DNA from: Arachnopeziza araneosa
Taxonomy: Eukaryota > Ascomycota > Leotiomycetes > Helotiales > Arachnopezizaceae
Direction of reading: 5' to 3'
Length of the DNA stretch: 64,000 nucleotides
Assembly: GCA_003988855.1 (NCBI GenBank)
Contig: QYAI01000048.1
Location: 142,628-206,627, forward strand
A program made the position numbers and the translations under genes. Shown here piece by piece: positions 52,806-64,000 of the stretch (its first letter is position 1; every line of letters starts with the position of its first letter). The notes beneath the pieces were generated by a model. That model was not told the origin of the DNA, made no database searches, and saw only the letters and a program-made list of their open reading frames with translations.

Positions 52806-55800
52806 ATGAGTCAAAGAACCAGGCACTCTTTCATGAACGAATGGGGTGGTTTCATGACAGAAATGGAGCCCTTCCCCAAGCGCCAGCGACTGTACGCGCA
52901 AGTCGATCGCGATTTTCCTCAGAGCTTTAGTGACCAAAGATCGTATTTCGACGACACTCAACCAGACCACTTTATTACCGATGGAGATGAGTTGGTGGGG
53001 GAAGAGGGAGTGGAGGAAGAGGCAGAGGAAGGGGAGTCGGAGGAGCCAAATTATGACACTGACTCTCTCTTTCAAGAGAAAAGAGCGCGGCTTGACTATA
53101 AGTTAAAGTCTACCTTCGAGGCCATTTTCGAAAAATATGGAAAGGATTTTGATGGCATTGGAGACGAGATAGACCTCGTAACGGGGGAAATTGTTGTCAA
53201 CAATGGCCATCTACTTCAGATGCAGGATGAGATGGATCCTGGCGATACGAATCGACCAGACAACTTTCAGACGGAATCTACAGATGAATTGGATGAAGAT
53301 CAAATCATGTCATTGGACGAAACAGATTTCGACGAGGAGGAAGAAGAAGGTGAACAAATAGAGACATTGAGTGATGATGATATGGTTGAGGATGATCTTA
53401 TCTTGAGAGGTTTTGCGAGAGTAAATCAATTGATGCAAGCTTCGCCGGAGCTGGAGTCTAAGCTGGGAACTGTACGTGGAGCAACTTTGCGTCGTCACTA
53501 TGACAAAGAGAATTCTGGACCTTCCTCAGAACGAACTACCCTGCCCTCAAAATCCGAAATTTTGTCTCAATTCGGACCGCATATCGGACCTCAAATTATG
53601 GAATATATTTCTCAGCAGTCAAAAACGGATGATAGTCACATTGAGCCTGCTTGGCGTGTTCCTGATATCCCATTATCAAGACCAGCAAAGCGTCCTATGA
53701 CCAAGAAGATTACTTTGCCTTTAGAAATGGAAAGATCTCCGTCTCCCGAGGCAGCAGGATCGATTTGGGCCCCTATTAAACCCCGTGGTCGACAGAAGAA
53801 TTCTGGAAAAGATAAAGAGACGCTACTTGGAGGAGGGCCTTCCTCTTCTAGATACCATAAGTTTGGGTCTCCAGAAGCCATTAGGTCAAGGGCTCCAAAT
53901 TTTACCAAGGGAGATGACGATGTCCTGGAGAAAAGTGTTACCAGAGGCCGACGAGAAGGAATAACTTTGACTCAGATATTCCGTGATTTAGAAGCCACTG
54001 TAATGTTTTCAATATCTTTTTTATGATTTCACTAATTCATTATAGTATCCACACCGAAGTTGGAATTCTTGGAGAGACCGCTACTTTAGAAAATTTACTT
54101 ACTTATCAAAAGCTGATTTGGGCGAGGAATCGGATCTTACCTCTGAAACGTCTGTATATACAGGCCCAAAGACTGGCAAGATCCAAAATCACATGGATGA
54201 TATCGAGCATGAACCTCCACACGCTTCCAAACTTGAACGACCCACTCGGGTTCGCAAACCTGCTCAAAAGGATACTCGCATCATTAGTTGGCAAGATGCG
54301 GTGAACGCTCTAGATCCGTATGAGCACGCAGAGATTCTGGAAGACGCTAGGATGTTGAACTTGACACCCAAGCATCCTAAAAGTCGACTGCGAGATACTC
54401 AACGAGTGCTGCGGGAAGGTCAAGTTGACGACCTAGGGCGAGAGCAATCCGAAATGACCGTTTTGGCAGCTCAAACTCATCCAAGAACATCAAAATCCAT
54501 GCCGGTGAGGTCGACACCGGAGTTCGAAGATGCGAAAATCCCTGCTGTGCCATGTCCACATGCAGACTGTAAAACAAATTTCAAGACAAAATATAAACTT
54601 CAGCCACGGAATGACGAAGATGTTTCTGAGATGAATCTCCATCTGTTCACTACACACCACACAACGCCATTCCCATGTAGTGAAATTGATTGCCCTCGTA
54701 GCGGTGAGAATGGATACTTCATGCAGGCAGATCTGGTCAAGCATGTCAGATATGCTCATCCTGGAGTTGGGCCTTTACATCGTTTACGAGGTCGTGTGGC
54801 TCCTGAGCTTCTTGAATCGAATAATCTACGCACTATGCCCCGAAGTAAAACATCAGAAGAGGTTAATAATCGACCAGGGAGTCAACCTAGAGCCTCTGAA
54901 TTTATGTCTCCACCCAAAGATTTCACACCCAGGCTCATGTCAAGCACCGAATTCACAAACTCGAATTCTGATCCTGATAAGATGTTGACACCTCGGGCTG
55001 GCAATCAGCATTATGTTACAACTGTTACTCCTATGACCAGTGTCTCATCTCTTAAGGTTAATCATTCTCCTAACACTAGGACACCGGCTCGAGAAATCAG
55101 CGAATGTCGAGAGTGGCCTATGCCGGACATTCACGCTGATGGTGAGAGTATGGAGGACGTTATTGATCTTTCATCGCCGAGAGAACAGGCATCAGACGAG
55201 CGCAGAACCTTGAATTTGACAGCAGAGTCAACATCTCAAAGAGTATCATCGCTTGAAACTCAGATGGGATCCAGTGAAAAGGAACCTAACTTTTTCCCCA
55301 CCCCGGCTACTTCGACTGTGTATCCCCAAGAGATTAGAAGGCCATTGTTGGCCAATCCTCAACGAGCAGACGGGCTTCGGGGAGCCAACATTGTAAGCGT
55401 AACAAAGTATATCGGCACTGCAGAAGCCTCCATAGATCAGAGCCCACGCCATTTAGATGATAACACTTCAGTCAAGTCCAATATTGCATCAACGAACGCG
55501 TCCAGGCCTGCTTCTGAGACAATTTTCCTAGAAGATTCTCAAGCCACAGACACTTCTGACAGGATCGTCACATCGCATGAGACTTTAGACGAAGACAACC
55601 TCGAAACCACAGAAAAAATTCCAATGCCCACAACAATACTGGAGAATACAAGTTCACTAGAGCAGCCAGTTGTGATCTCGCCAAAGCAACGAAGACCTGA
55701 GTTACCACAAAATACTGCTGAGGTTTTGGTGCCAGCTAGACAACCTGAAACTCCTACTGCGCAGGCTCGATTCCCCAATTTCACTGGTCCGCCACCTAAA

Positions 55801-56643
55801 ACTGTCAAATCATTAGCCCAGGCGGCGTCTGAACTTGTTACTGCAAAACCCATGACAGTACACTCTTCACTTCGTCCAAAGCCACTGGCTCAAACTCCGA
55901 TTAATCCCAAACCACGGAAATCCCTATTACGTAAACTCATTAGATCGGGAGACGTGGATGAACTAAGTCTCTGTGACGATGATATTATCTTGATATCATC
56001 CCGTTCTAAAGTCAATCTCAAGCTAAACGAAAAGATTCGCATCAAGCAGGAAGACTCGGAACATCCCACGCCAATCTCTACTCTTTTTACAGCCAAGAAA
56101 AGGAAGCTAGGTATGTTTCAAGACAACGGCGAAATTGATGAACTGGGCTTGGATGAAAGTACTTCACCTGCATCCCGAGTCATCCAAATCAAGACAGAAG
56201 GAGAAGATTTGAACCTATCCTCTCTCCCGACTAAGACTCGCGAAGTAGCACCAAAACAAGGAAAACATCTGGTACCGGAGAAATTTCCCACCGCTGACAG
56301 GACTTCCACTGGAACACCTTTGCTGGACCTTACTCCAAGTGGACGAAATCAAAGGCGCACGTATGGACCAAGAGAAATTCTTGATTCGACCGAGTTAATT
56401 TCACCATCAAGACCATCAAACTTGGCGGGTGTAAATATTGCAACATCAAGCTCCCCACTAGATGGACTTCTTACCCCTGCGAGGAAGAAAGGCTGGGATT
56501 CCGACTTGAGAGCGAATAAGACGATTATCGCGATCCGAACCCCGGGTGGAACGGTCAGGAGATGTGGAGAAGATGGATTCAAGTGCCAAAAGCCGTTTTG
56601 CTTCCGCTGTGGAATCAGTACTGTTGCTTCAAGCGTGGATTGA
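52806..56643 (+). CDS. Scm3/HJURP-type CENP-A chaperone with Myb-like and zinc-finger regions
   Basis: Two exons, 52806..53999 and 54046..56643, give 1263 aa. The 46-bp intron (GTAATG...ATTATAG) falls inside the Myb-like domain. The Scm3 domain at about residues 92-145 (DYKLKSTFEAIFEKYGKDF, then GDEIDLVTGEIV) binds and loads the centromeric histone CENP-A. A Myb/SANT module (about 363-415) reads FTKGDDDVLEKSV, IFRDLEATYPHRSWNSWRDRY. A pair of C2H2-like segments follows (CPHADC near 567, FPCSEIDCP near 608, HVRYAH near 630), then a long disordered region and a C-terminal Cys cluster (RRCGEDGFKCQKPFCFRCG, about 1237-1255). Extended DNA-binding additions are known for filamentous-fungal Scm3 proteins. 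Start at 52806; the frame upstream has only non-ATG codons. Confidence 0.88.
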
Positions 56644-57462
56644 ATAGGGAGGGCTTAGGAATTGGTTGAATAGATGTCTTGCATCAGACGTGCCAGACCT
56701 CAACCATAAGCTTTGCATGACCTAGAAGGCTCCCGTGCTACTTCTTTCCAACCCATATCTCCGCTGCGATATCCAGTCCAGTCCAGTCCGGTCCAGACCA
56801 GCACAGCTCGCGCCAAGGAGCCTCAAGAGCCCAGCCAGCGGCCGCCCGGGCTTGGAAAATAAAGACTCTTCCCCAGATGAGCCGGTCCATCTCGATCCAT
56901 CGCAGCGGAGCAGCCCTCTCGCTGTTCCGCGCACGCAGAATCATGTTTCAGGCCGTGCCGGAAGGGGAGTCGTGGAGTCGTCTGGGATGGTCCTAAACGT
57001 TGAGAGGGGGCTGATCAGAGAGGGTTTGAAGTCATGTAATAAGAGCTGTGGGCTTGAAGTATGAGATGTTGGGCGCAGAGGAGCTTGTAGGTTGAGACGT
57101 GCTGAGACGAGAGGGGTGGACGAGTTGGGGAGGAGCAGTCAGGGAGTGTGTACATCAGAGAAATCCCTCTTGGAAAATCAACATCACTTCCACCTATCAT
57201 TTTCCCGCCTCTTTTTAGGGGGAGGGGATGGAAGTCTTCCAGGTTGGAAAAGCATTTTGTTTGATGCACGGATTGATGAATTTATAGGAGAAAGGATAGA
57301 GACGAGGCAAGAGATATATTATTGCGGTGCTGGAGACGTGGCCAAATCGAGACCTGTGGGTATTAGACTCCGAAAACAGGCAAACCCTGGGAAACTCCAT
57401 GCTATGCTAGCCATAATCCCAAGTCTCGAAACAATAATCCAAACAAGACCAATGATCGGTAA
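56644..57462. other. Intergenic
   Basis: Convergent 3' flanks of SCM3 and the AIG1 gene. A short CCAGT-type run (GTCCAGTCCAGTCCGGTCCAG) occurs at about 56774-56795. Open frames here are unsupported. Confidence 0.4.
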
Positions 57463-58389
57463 TTACTTCCACCCCCTCGCATTCTCCAACTCCGTCTCTC
57501 CGTCTCGCTCCCTTCCCGTCGCAAACTTCCCCTCCCTGCCCATCTTCTTCTCGGTAACCCATTTTCTCAGCGTCGCCAGACCCTTACTCAACAAAAACAC
57601 AATTACGATGGCTACCGCAATTCCCACGACATAAGCAACCACACCACCACTTCCTACGCCTCCCACGTTCGACCCGTTGACCTCATGCTTCGGACTCGGG
57701 TTCAGGAAGTAGTAGACGTAATAGTGTTTGGTGGCATAAGTGGTATATGCCAGTCCACAATACAATCCAAGCAGAATGACTAGGAAAAAGAGGTGCATCC
57801 AAGGCTGGGGATTCGTGCGCGTGAAGAAGATCTCGAATATAGCAAAGACGGAATTTAATGCGTGTTGAGAGACGTTGGACCAGAGAGAGAAGGTTGAGGT
57901 GAATGGGGGTGAGAAGAGAACACCCCAATAAACCACAGTTACCAGGAAAGGGAAAGTGGTGACAGTGGTGAAGAAAAGAGAATGGAGCGCTTGTAATGGG
58001 CGAGGGAAACGGTTGAGTAGTGGCGTCCCATGGAGGATATACGTGAGCGTGTGGATCGAGGCGATCAGGAAGTAGAATGATAATCCCCAGTATGTCAGGA
58101 CGGTGAAGAATGAGAATGATTTGTGCACGTCGTGGATGCTAAAACCGAGGTGGATTCCTGAGGCTTCCCAGCCGATGATGAAAATTAGGACGGTAAATGC
58201 GTAGAGGGACTGAGGGCTGTTAGTGGAGATTGGTGATGAAAGCAGGAAACATACGATTAATGCTCTAACGATTAAGAGAATCCATGGTGGGAGGAGCCAT
58301 GAGGTCTCGAATCGGTGAGTTGGGTCCCAGATATCTTCGCCAAATTTGAAGGCGCAAGAGTCGAATTGCATATATTTCCACTTTGCCAT
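57463..58389 (-). CDS. AIG1/FAR-17a-like multi-pass membrane protein
   Basis: Two exons, 58255..58389 and 57463..58209, give 293 aa. Six or so hydrophobic helices match the FAR-17a/AIG1 family, whose animal members hydrolyse fatty-acid esters of hydroxy fatty acids through conserved Thr and His residues. Conserved-looking His and Thr lie in membrane segments here (HALNSVF, PWMHLFF), but I did not confirm the pair. The intron GTATGT...CACTAACAGCCCTCAG is exactly 45 nt and has no stop codon, so retention would simply insert 15 residues. I chose splicing because it gives the family-like RALISLYAFT and all three splice signals are strong. The C-terminus is basic and cytosolic. Confidence 0.8.
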   Translation of the reverse strand: MAKWKYMQFDSCAFKFGEDIWDPTHRFETSWLLPPWILLIVRALIVCFLLSSPISTNSPQSLYAFTVLIFIIGWEASGIHLGFSIHDVHKSFSFFTVLTYWGLSFYFLIASIHTLTYILHGTPLLNRFPRPLQALHSLFFTTVTTFPFLVTVVYWGVLFSPPFTSTFSLWSNVSQHALNSVFAIFEIFFTRTNPQPWMHLFFLVILLGLYCGLAYTTYATKHYYVYYFLNPSPKHEVNGSNVGGVGSGGVVAYVVGIAVAIVIVFLLSKGLATLRKWVTEKKMGREGKFATGRERDGETELENARGWK

Positions 58390-60188
58390 TGTTCATTCTC
58401 TGGGAGGATACGAGAGGAGGAAAAGGTGCTGCTTGACAGTGTCGCTCTCGATTCTCTCGTCGTCTGTCGTCTGACACTGCAGATGAGGGAGAGAAGTCGT
58501 TTTACACGACTCTGATCTGTCGCAACCTCGGACGGGAGAGAGTGTCTCGGTAATGGGATGGTAAGGGATGAAACGGCGAGCGGGTATCTTTTCCCTCCTA
58601 GGTGATATACAGGGTTTCTCGTTGAAGTTGACGATTCATGAGATGATAAGATGGAGATGGTAGAGGCCGTTCTGGGACACGAAAACGAGCACAGACGAGG
58701 TCCTGCACCGTGTCGGAAGAACCGATTGAACGAGAGAGGAAAAAAGAAATACGTGTGAAAGGGTTGGCAGCCTATGTCAGAGGGGAAATTGACGCTCCAA
58801 GCCACATCTGAAAACGGGAGCTGGAGATTCTTTTAGACGCGGTACTCGTAGTGGACGGCGCTCCGACCAGCTCCATCACAAAAGTCCCGGTGTTCTGGAA
58901 AGCTTCGAAACGGCTGAGCGACCATGGAATTCATGCGCCCCCATCGTGTTTTTCCCGATCGGTCGGTGCTCAGATCCGCCCGACTTGGACGTTCGTTGGT
59001 GGGTTGCGCTGCTCTGCAACTCTGTTGTCGTTGGGAGGTTTGAAAGAAGGAAAAGATCATGTCGAATGTGCACTGTAGGCATGTGCTGATGGGAGGAAAG
59101 AAGTGGTTATTGATGGGTGTGTAGAAAGAAGTTGATTCTCTGAAAAGGAATTTGGTGGAGATGCTCTTTGATACACACACTCTAGCTCCTTCCTTCCTTG
59201 GTCACCATGCGGCCGTGGATCTCTTCGTTTCTATTTTGGTTCTATTCTCTGTTTTTGGTTGGCAAGTCTGGTGAATGCGGTTGATGGGAGATCATGACGG
59301 CTGGTGAGGCAGGTATAAAAACAGCTTCAACCTGCTCTGGTAAAAGATCGATCCTCTTCATCACAATTTCTTCATCACAACTACAAGCCCAGCGCAAACA
59401 TGCTTGTAGCGAAGTATAACTATATATTTACACATTTTCACAATGAGGTCAGCGCGACCAAATTCTGTGTCTCGTTTACGCCGTACAGAAGCCATCGTAT
59501 CTACCTCCCTTGAGAGATTGATTTCAGGAATCCTAGGCTCAGTAAGAATGGACAATGCAGTTTGAAAATATACGTGAAGCTTGATTCTTATTGCTTCCGC
59601 GAGCTGGCTATTCCGTGTATATCTCGTTTCCAATTTTCAGCCCTACTTTGAACATACCTTGCCTCTTTCGCTGCCAACATCTTTTCCGTCACTGAAGCCA
59701 TCTCTGTTGGAACTTTCAGCGTTTACCTATGTTTATGGATCACCTTCACTTTTGATTGCTTCAAGCCCTTCATCCTTCCTTTCCCTCGCTGGAAAAATTA
59801 TACTGTCGAACATCCTGGTGTTCGGTCTGAACCGTTCCGTGACGATTCTTCAATCAGTACAACGCACCAGGCAATGATAAGAGGAGCCATATATGTTTCG
59901 AGTACTGCGGTCTTCAACTCCTTGCTCTTATCGATGTGGTCGTACTCATCGTCAGCAGTCCTTCTAGGACTCGTCAGAAGAGCACCACAACATTTCAAGC
60001 TGACGAGTACCGTGTTTACTCGCGTGAGGTCTTTAATATCTAGCCATGGTGTTCGATGCAGTATCCAAAGGCGCTACAGATTAATCTAGTAGCGGTTCTC
60101 ACAAATTCAAAGTCTGATAATGTGTTAGACTACAGGAGTCATTAAACAACAGTAAATAAAATGTTGTCCTTCTCGTGTCCGGGTGTTT
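58390..60188. other. 1.8-kb intergenic region
   Basis: Includes the AIG1 promoter. Several short frames on both strands, none with domain or splice support. No repeat or RNA gene recognised. Confidence 0.4.
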
Positions 60189-62376
60189 TCAAACAAGCTG
60201 AAACGTTTTAATTTTAACACCACGAGCTTTCAAAGCCTCAGGAAGCAGCCTTGGATCTGCATTGATAACCTCGCCTGTACTGATATTCCGGAACCGTGCG
60301 AAGAGGTATGGGTCATTGACTGTTCTAACGGCTTCCAATCTTTCCCCGTCTGAAGGCAGTGTCCCCAAACGCGGGTCTTCCACCGTTTTTTCGCGGCTCT
60401 CGTGGTTATAAAAATGGCATTGGTTGAGCCAGTATTTATCCATGGTTAAACGCACCCTCCAATTTGCTGGTAGAGGGCCAAGCAAGCCTTCTGCATCCAT
60501 CAAGCCTTGAATGTAACAACCTCCAATAACTCGAAACTTATGCCAGGCTACAGAACGGAGAACAATTGGGTGAGATGAACCTAAAATAATACCTACAGTA
60601 TCTCCTAGATGATATGGTCAGTTATTTTATTTTCCCCATTGTGTAAGTAGGAGATATACCAATCTTCATTCCAGCAGGGCCTAATCCCATATAACCCTTT
60701 CGTGTCATGAAAAAAGAATGTCTGCAAATCCAGCGCAGCACACTTGATTTGCTTGTCTCTCGAGTAAAGTTATTATCCTGTTCCTGTGCCAATTAAGAGG
60801 CCGCGTCGAGGAATGTTTCCTTCCACTATTGCATTGTGGGAGAAGTGCTGCGGGGGAATCTTTCTGCTGTATCGTCCATGCAAATCATTGATATGAAAGC
60901 ATCTAAGGCACTTTGACCAGTGATGTAACGACTTTTTGCATCGATCTTGTGCTGCCACTGACAGATAACATGAAGGTTTTCCTTTTTGTATTTGGCGACT
61001 TTATTGCTTATATAGCTCACTGTATCGTAGGCTACCGCTGCTACTTCAAGAGTAGCTAGCCCTTGGAACCTAGCTTGTGCAAGAGATGTTCCACTTGCTT
61101 GCACGCTATGTGGCAGAAAACTTGATTGAAGAGTAACAGACCAACCTGGAACCCAAGACGGTCCCTCAAGCCGACTCACCGCCGACCAGCAATGAGCAAG
61201 AAGATCTAGGCGATGGGTATATTGGCTTAATGCAATAAATGCTTGCCGAAAAACTTGTGCAACTGTGAGCGAGTAGTCAGGTGCTATCAGGGCCCTCAAG
61301 GCTGGCGGTGCGACACCTAGTCCTCCATATATCTTATCCCTAAGATCAAAACACTCTCGCGCTGCAAGCAGACGGAGGGTAGTCTCATATGGCTGATTTG
61401 GTAGTGTTAAAAATGTGTCTCCACAGTCTATAGCTCCGCCTTGTAGCCCCGACAATGGTAAATTTTGGTTATTCGCTAAGACCTCTACAGCTCTGTGTAA
61501 AATCGACGCAAGGATTATGTCATAACCACACTGCACAATTGAGTCTTTGTTTGCAAGCTGAGCCTCCTGCCAGACCCAAAGTCGTTTGAACCAGGGAAGA
61601 TACAATAAATCATCCATAGCCTGCCAAGTGCGCTCATTATATGGCAAGAGCGTGTCTGGTGCACACCAAGTGGGTTCCTGACAGCTAGGTGAGTTGAGCA
61701 CCATACCATTAGTAACAATTTCAACCTGTCGGCCTAAATAATCCAAGGTTTGGAACGCAATTTTGCTGTCCTCAAGCTCTGGTCCAAGCCAGATCACAAC
61801 ACGCTTTGCAATTTTATAGATGTCTCCCATGGAACGTACTTAATCTCCACGTTCGGTGATGTTTTCCTGGTTGATAGAAATGCTATCAATCCATAATATT
61901 CATGAAGAAGACTTTGATCGCAGGTGCCGTAGCGCGGAATGTAGATTTTGGCGAACTTGGAATGTTGTCGAATGAGATGCGCTATCCACATATACTGTGT
62001 AAGTGGGCTGCGCTGGTCCCCATACATATGAGAGTGCTTCATATCTGGTGGTCAGATTTGAATATTCTTTTGCAGAGGAATTATCTAATAGATTGGAATC
62101 AAATTCAGGGTCTGGGTGGGTCCAAGTGGTGTTGGAACGCTCTTTGTCGTCATCCTTCGCCCACTGGCGATAGAGTATCTTCCCTTCAAGAGTTTCATCT
62201 GCAGTCCAACCTCTTGGCAGAGTCTTTTTGATCTCTTCTAACGGTATTCTGCCCTGCGGGCGCTCAAGAGAGGTGTGATGTATGCGCAGATGGATATCGT
62301 CGTCGAATTCGCCAGGTAAAAGTTCAATCAAACGGATCTCATCTGATCTTCTGAGCCCCGAGTATTCATAAGACAT
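60189..62376 (-). pseudogene. HET (heterokaryon incompatibility) domain gene with four in-frame stops
   Basis: From ATG 62376 one frame runs through 60660. It is then joined by an intron (GTATAT...CATCTAG, 60605-60659) to a last exon 60604..60189, about 711 codons in all. HET signatures are intact: RYEALSYVWG near residue 95, ILWIDSISINQ, GDIYKIAKRVVIWLG, an LWVWQE block and the C-terminal MGLGP..MKIGD..GIILGSSHP..LR block. Four stop codons interrupt this frame: TGA at 61900-61902, TAA at 61840-61842, TAG at 60826-60828 and TAA at 60793-60795. There is no frameshift and the intron is preserved. Each stop is one C-to-T step from Arg or Gln, and three lie in a CpA context. HET proteins trigger incompatibility cell death between unlike fungal strains; this copy is probably dead. 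Confidence 0.85.
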
Positions 62377-63363
62377 TATGGAAGGTTATTATGAGACAGA
62401 TAGTTGAGAGATATTGCGTAATAGAGGTAAGGCGGTAGAATGATCAGGTTTGCGTGTTTGTTCAGCAGCGCAACTTCAAGGACTAGAACTAATATCTGAG
62501 AGAACTAGATGTTTCAATATAGATAATGCTCTCATGATGAATGCTTATGGGAGTTTAGCGGGATTTAAGTAAGGATGGGGTGAGTTGGTAGTGGTGAGGC
62601 TGAGATTGCGAGGTCGACACGTAGATCACGTGAATCTTCACGAACTTGAAGTCCTTTCAAACATTCCTAGAATAAGATATTCTCCAGTAACAATATAGTT
62701 TCAATTTATTGAGAGTTATTTCGATGGCGCAAATCTCCTCGAGGTTTTTCTTTTGGCGGCTAGTCATGTGATATATCTTTTCAACAGATTGGACGAATCG
62801 GAGCCTAAGAATTTCTACCTGAACTTACCTGATAGGTAGATAGTTATACCAGGAGGCTTGAGTCAGAAGTTGATGCACTACCATGCAATATAGAGCTATG
62901 TCTCCACTACTTCTACATGTATATAAAACATAATGTTTTGCAATTTTCAAATGAGCAGCAATTCTCACTCTCAGCGCAGCCGTGTTGGCAGCCACAATGG
63001 AAATGTGACTTTGATTCATCTGGTGAGAATCCTATGCTTTTGAGGGTATAAGAAGGATTTCCGACGAAATAGCCTCAGTAGGAGAGGCTTGAGTGTTGTG
63101 TGAGGACAATGGATGATAGAGCTAGTCGAGTTAACAGCTAGATATAAATTTGAGAATGAATCCAGAGACTTTCAGTCGATATCTGGTTTGATTATCCATG
63201 AATATAAAACTCTACGTCGTTCTGTTACTTTCATGCCTCTTGGTTACTTGCATATTGTGCAGCCCGGTATGCCTTGAAGAGTAGACAAACACTACAGAAT
63301 ATTCACATAAGTGACGAGTATTTACCATATCCTAACTGCCATATACCAAACTAAGCTTAAAAT
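62377..63363. other. Intergenic
   Basis: AT-rich spacer between the HET pseudogene and the ankyrin fragment. No supported gene. Confidence 0.4.
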
Positions 63364-63711
63364 TCAACCTGAAAGCTCCTTACACAAAGTAGCATGGCCG
63401 TTGGCTTCAAAGGCCTTCATGATGAGCTCTCGTTCCTCACGAGTCCGCAGCCTAGCTCTTTGCCATGGAGTTTCACCCTCACAATCCTTCGCCATGGGGT
63501 TTGCTCCTTTCTCAAGAAGCAGTTCGATGGAGGTGATAGGAGATACAGCAACCGCAATATGTAGCGCAGTCTGTTTCCATCTGTTACTGCGGTCTAGAGC
63601 TGCGCCCCCTTTGAACAGAATCTTCAGAGTTAACTCGCGCTCTTCATTTGATCGTATATTACTTGATAGCGAAACGGTGGCCAGCAATAGATAAACTGGT
63701 GTAGTGGGGTT
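63364..63711 (-). pseudogene. C-terminal ankyrin-repeat fragment
   Basis: The minus frame open from 63711 to the stop at 63364-63366 encodes about 115 residues. Two ankyrin repeats are clear: one ending ILFKGGAALD and one reading TALHIAVAVSP..SIELLLEKGANP, followed by a partial repeat EGETPWQRARLR and a helical end. No ATG exists at its head; a TGA lies just upstream in frame. An alternative frame there reads PETPLHQF, which could mean a frameshift or a missed intron. Either the rest of the gene is lost or this is a last exon. Ankyrin tails often accompany HET-type or NLR-type fungal genes, and the neighbour is one. Confidence 0.5.
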
Positions 63712-64000
63712 TCAGGGTGCATGACATTTTTCCGTCATTTCACTAGCGAGAGCACGTGTGTAGGACTCTCTATAAAGGAGGTCCTACAGAGCACCTACAG
63801 GATGGAAGGGACACGAGGACACGACGCGGAGGAGACAATGGATAGTTAGGTTTTTTCATACAATTGATTTCACGAATAGATTCAGATTGGATACAGATAG
63901 GGCATTGATCATACGGATTTCATTGATATTCTCTTCGTACCGATACATTGATTCATCTACTTGTTTCTTATTTGTTGTTTACGCTGGTTTTTGGGTTCTT
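63712..64000. other. Right edge, no feature
   Basis: AT-rich, no coding frame seen. It may contain the start of a feature beyond the window. Confidence 0.3.

Noticed and set aside
56774..56800. Short CCAGT-type repeats as a regulatory array
   Set aside because: Only three or four 5-bp units; too short to distinguish from chance.
57092..57634. 180-aa plus-strand frame
   Set aside because: No recognisable sequence; overlaps the 3' end of the AIG1-like gene on the other strand.

Overview
This is a nuclear window from a filamentous ascomycete (Pezizomycotina). Many genes carry short introns (about 44-80 bp) with GTATGT/GTAAGT-type donors and CTAAC-type branch sites just before the acceptor. Mitochondrial, RNA-processing and chromatin genes sit among secreted glycan enzymes, a P450 and HET/ankyrin genes, which is typical of that group. 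A leotiomycete-like fungus is my guess, but nothing in the window proves the class. I find no tRNA, rRNA, CRISPR array or intact transposon.

Layout. 0-6 kb: the tail of a basic nuclear-type protein, a secreted TVTV-rich cell-surface-like protein (-), a DUF1295 membrane reductase (+) and a GFA/CENP-V-fold protein (+). 6-17.9 kb is a dense housekeeping block: an SDR (-), TFIIS (+), a membrane-anchored cysteine synthase (-) divergent from NDUFAF7 (+), an orphan coiled-coil gene (-), THG1 (+) convergent with a TMA23-like G-patch protein (-), and a Kef-type cation/proton antiporter (+). 17.9-22.4 kb is gene-poor, with degenerate repeats, one small orphan gene and a 37-bp minisatellite. 22.4-31 kb: SDH4 (-) divergent from mitochondrial processing peptidase beta (+), a P450 (-), a gluconokinase-like protein (+) and a SAP protein (+).

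31.8-45 kb: a large protein with five SAP-like modules and a C-terminal Zn2Cys6-like cluster (+), a small twin-motif basic protein (+), an MDR reductase (-), a gene-poor stretch (37.3-39.5 kb), a small protein made of a 37-residue tandem duplication (+) and a 756-aa Ser/Pro-rich orphan (+). 44.6-50.7 kb: two secreted carbohydrate-associated genes, DUF5695 (-) and GH127/DUF1680 (+), diverge from a 1-kb intergenic region. 51-58.4 kb: ATG6/VPS30 (-) divergent from a long SCM3-type centromere protein (+), then an AIG1/FAR-17a membrane protein (-). 60-64 kb is accessory: a HET-domain gene with four in-frame stops but no frameshift, and an ankyrin-repeat tail.

The functional groupings are mainly divergent pairs with short shared promoters: SDH4/MPPbeta (both mitochondrial), cysteine synthase/NDUFAF7 (both probably mitochondrial) and ATG6/SCM3. 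I rebuilt the gene models by hand from splice signals and family conservation. They correct several naive reading frames: a 9-nt last exon in TFIIS, an 18-nt exon in SDH4, a 45-nt stop-free intron in the AIG1 gene, and two GC-AG introns.
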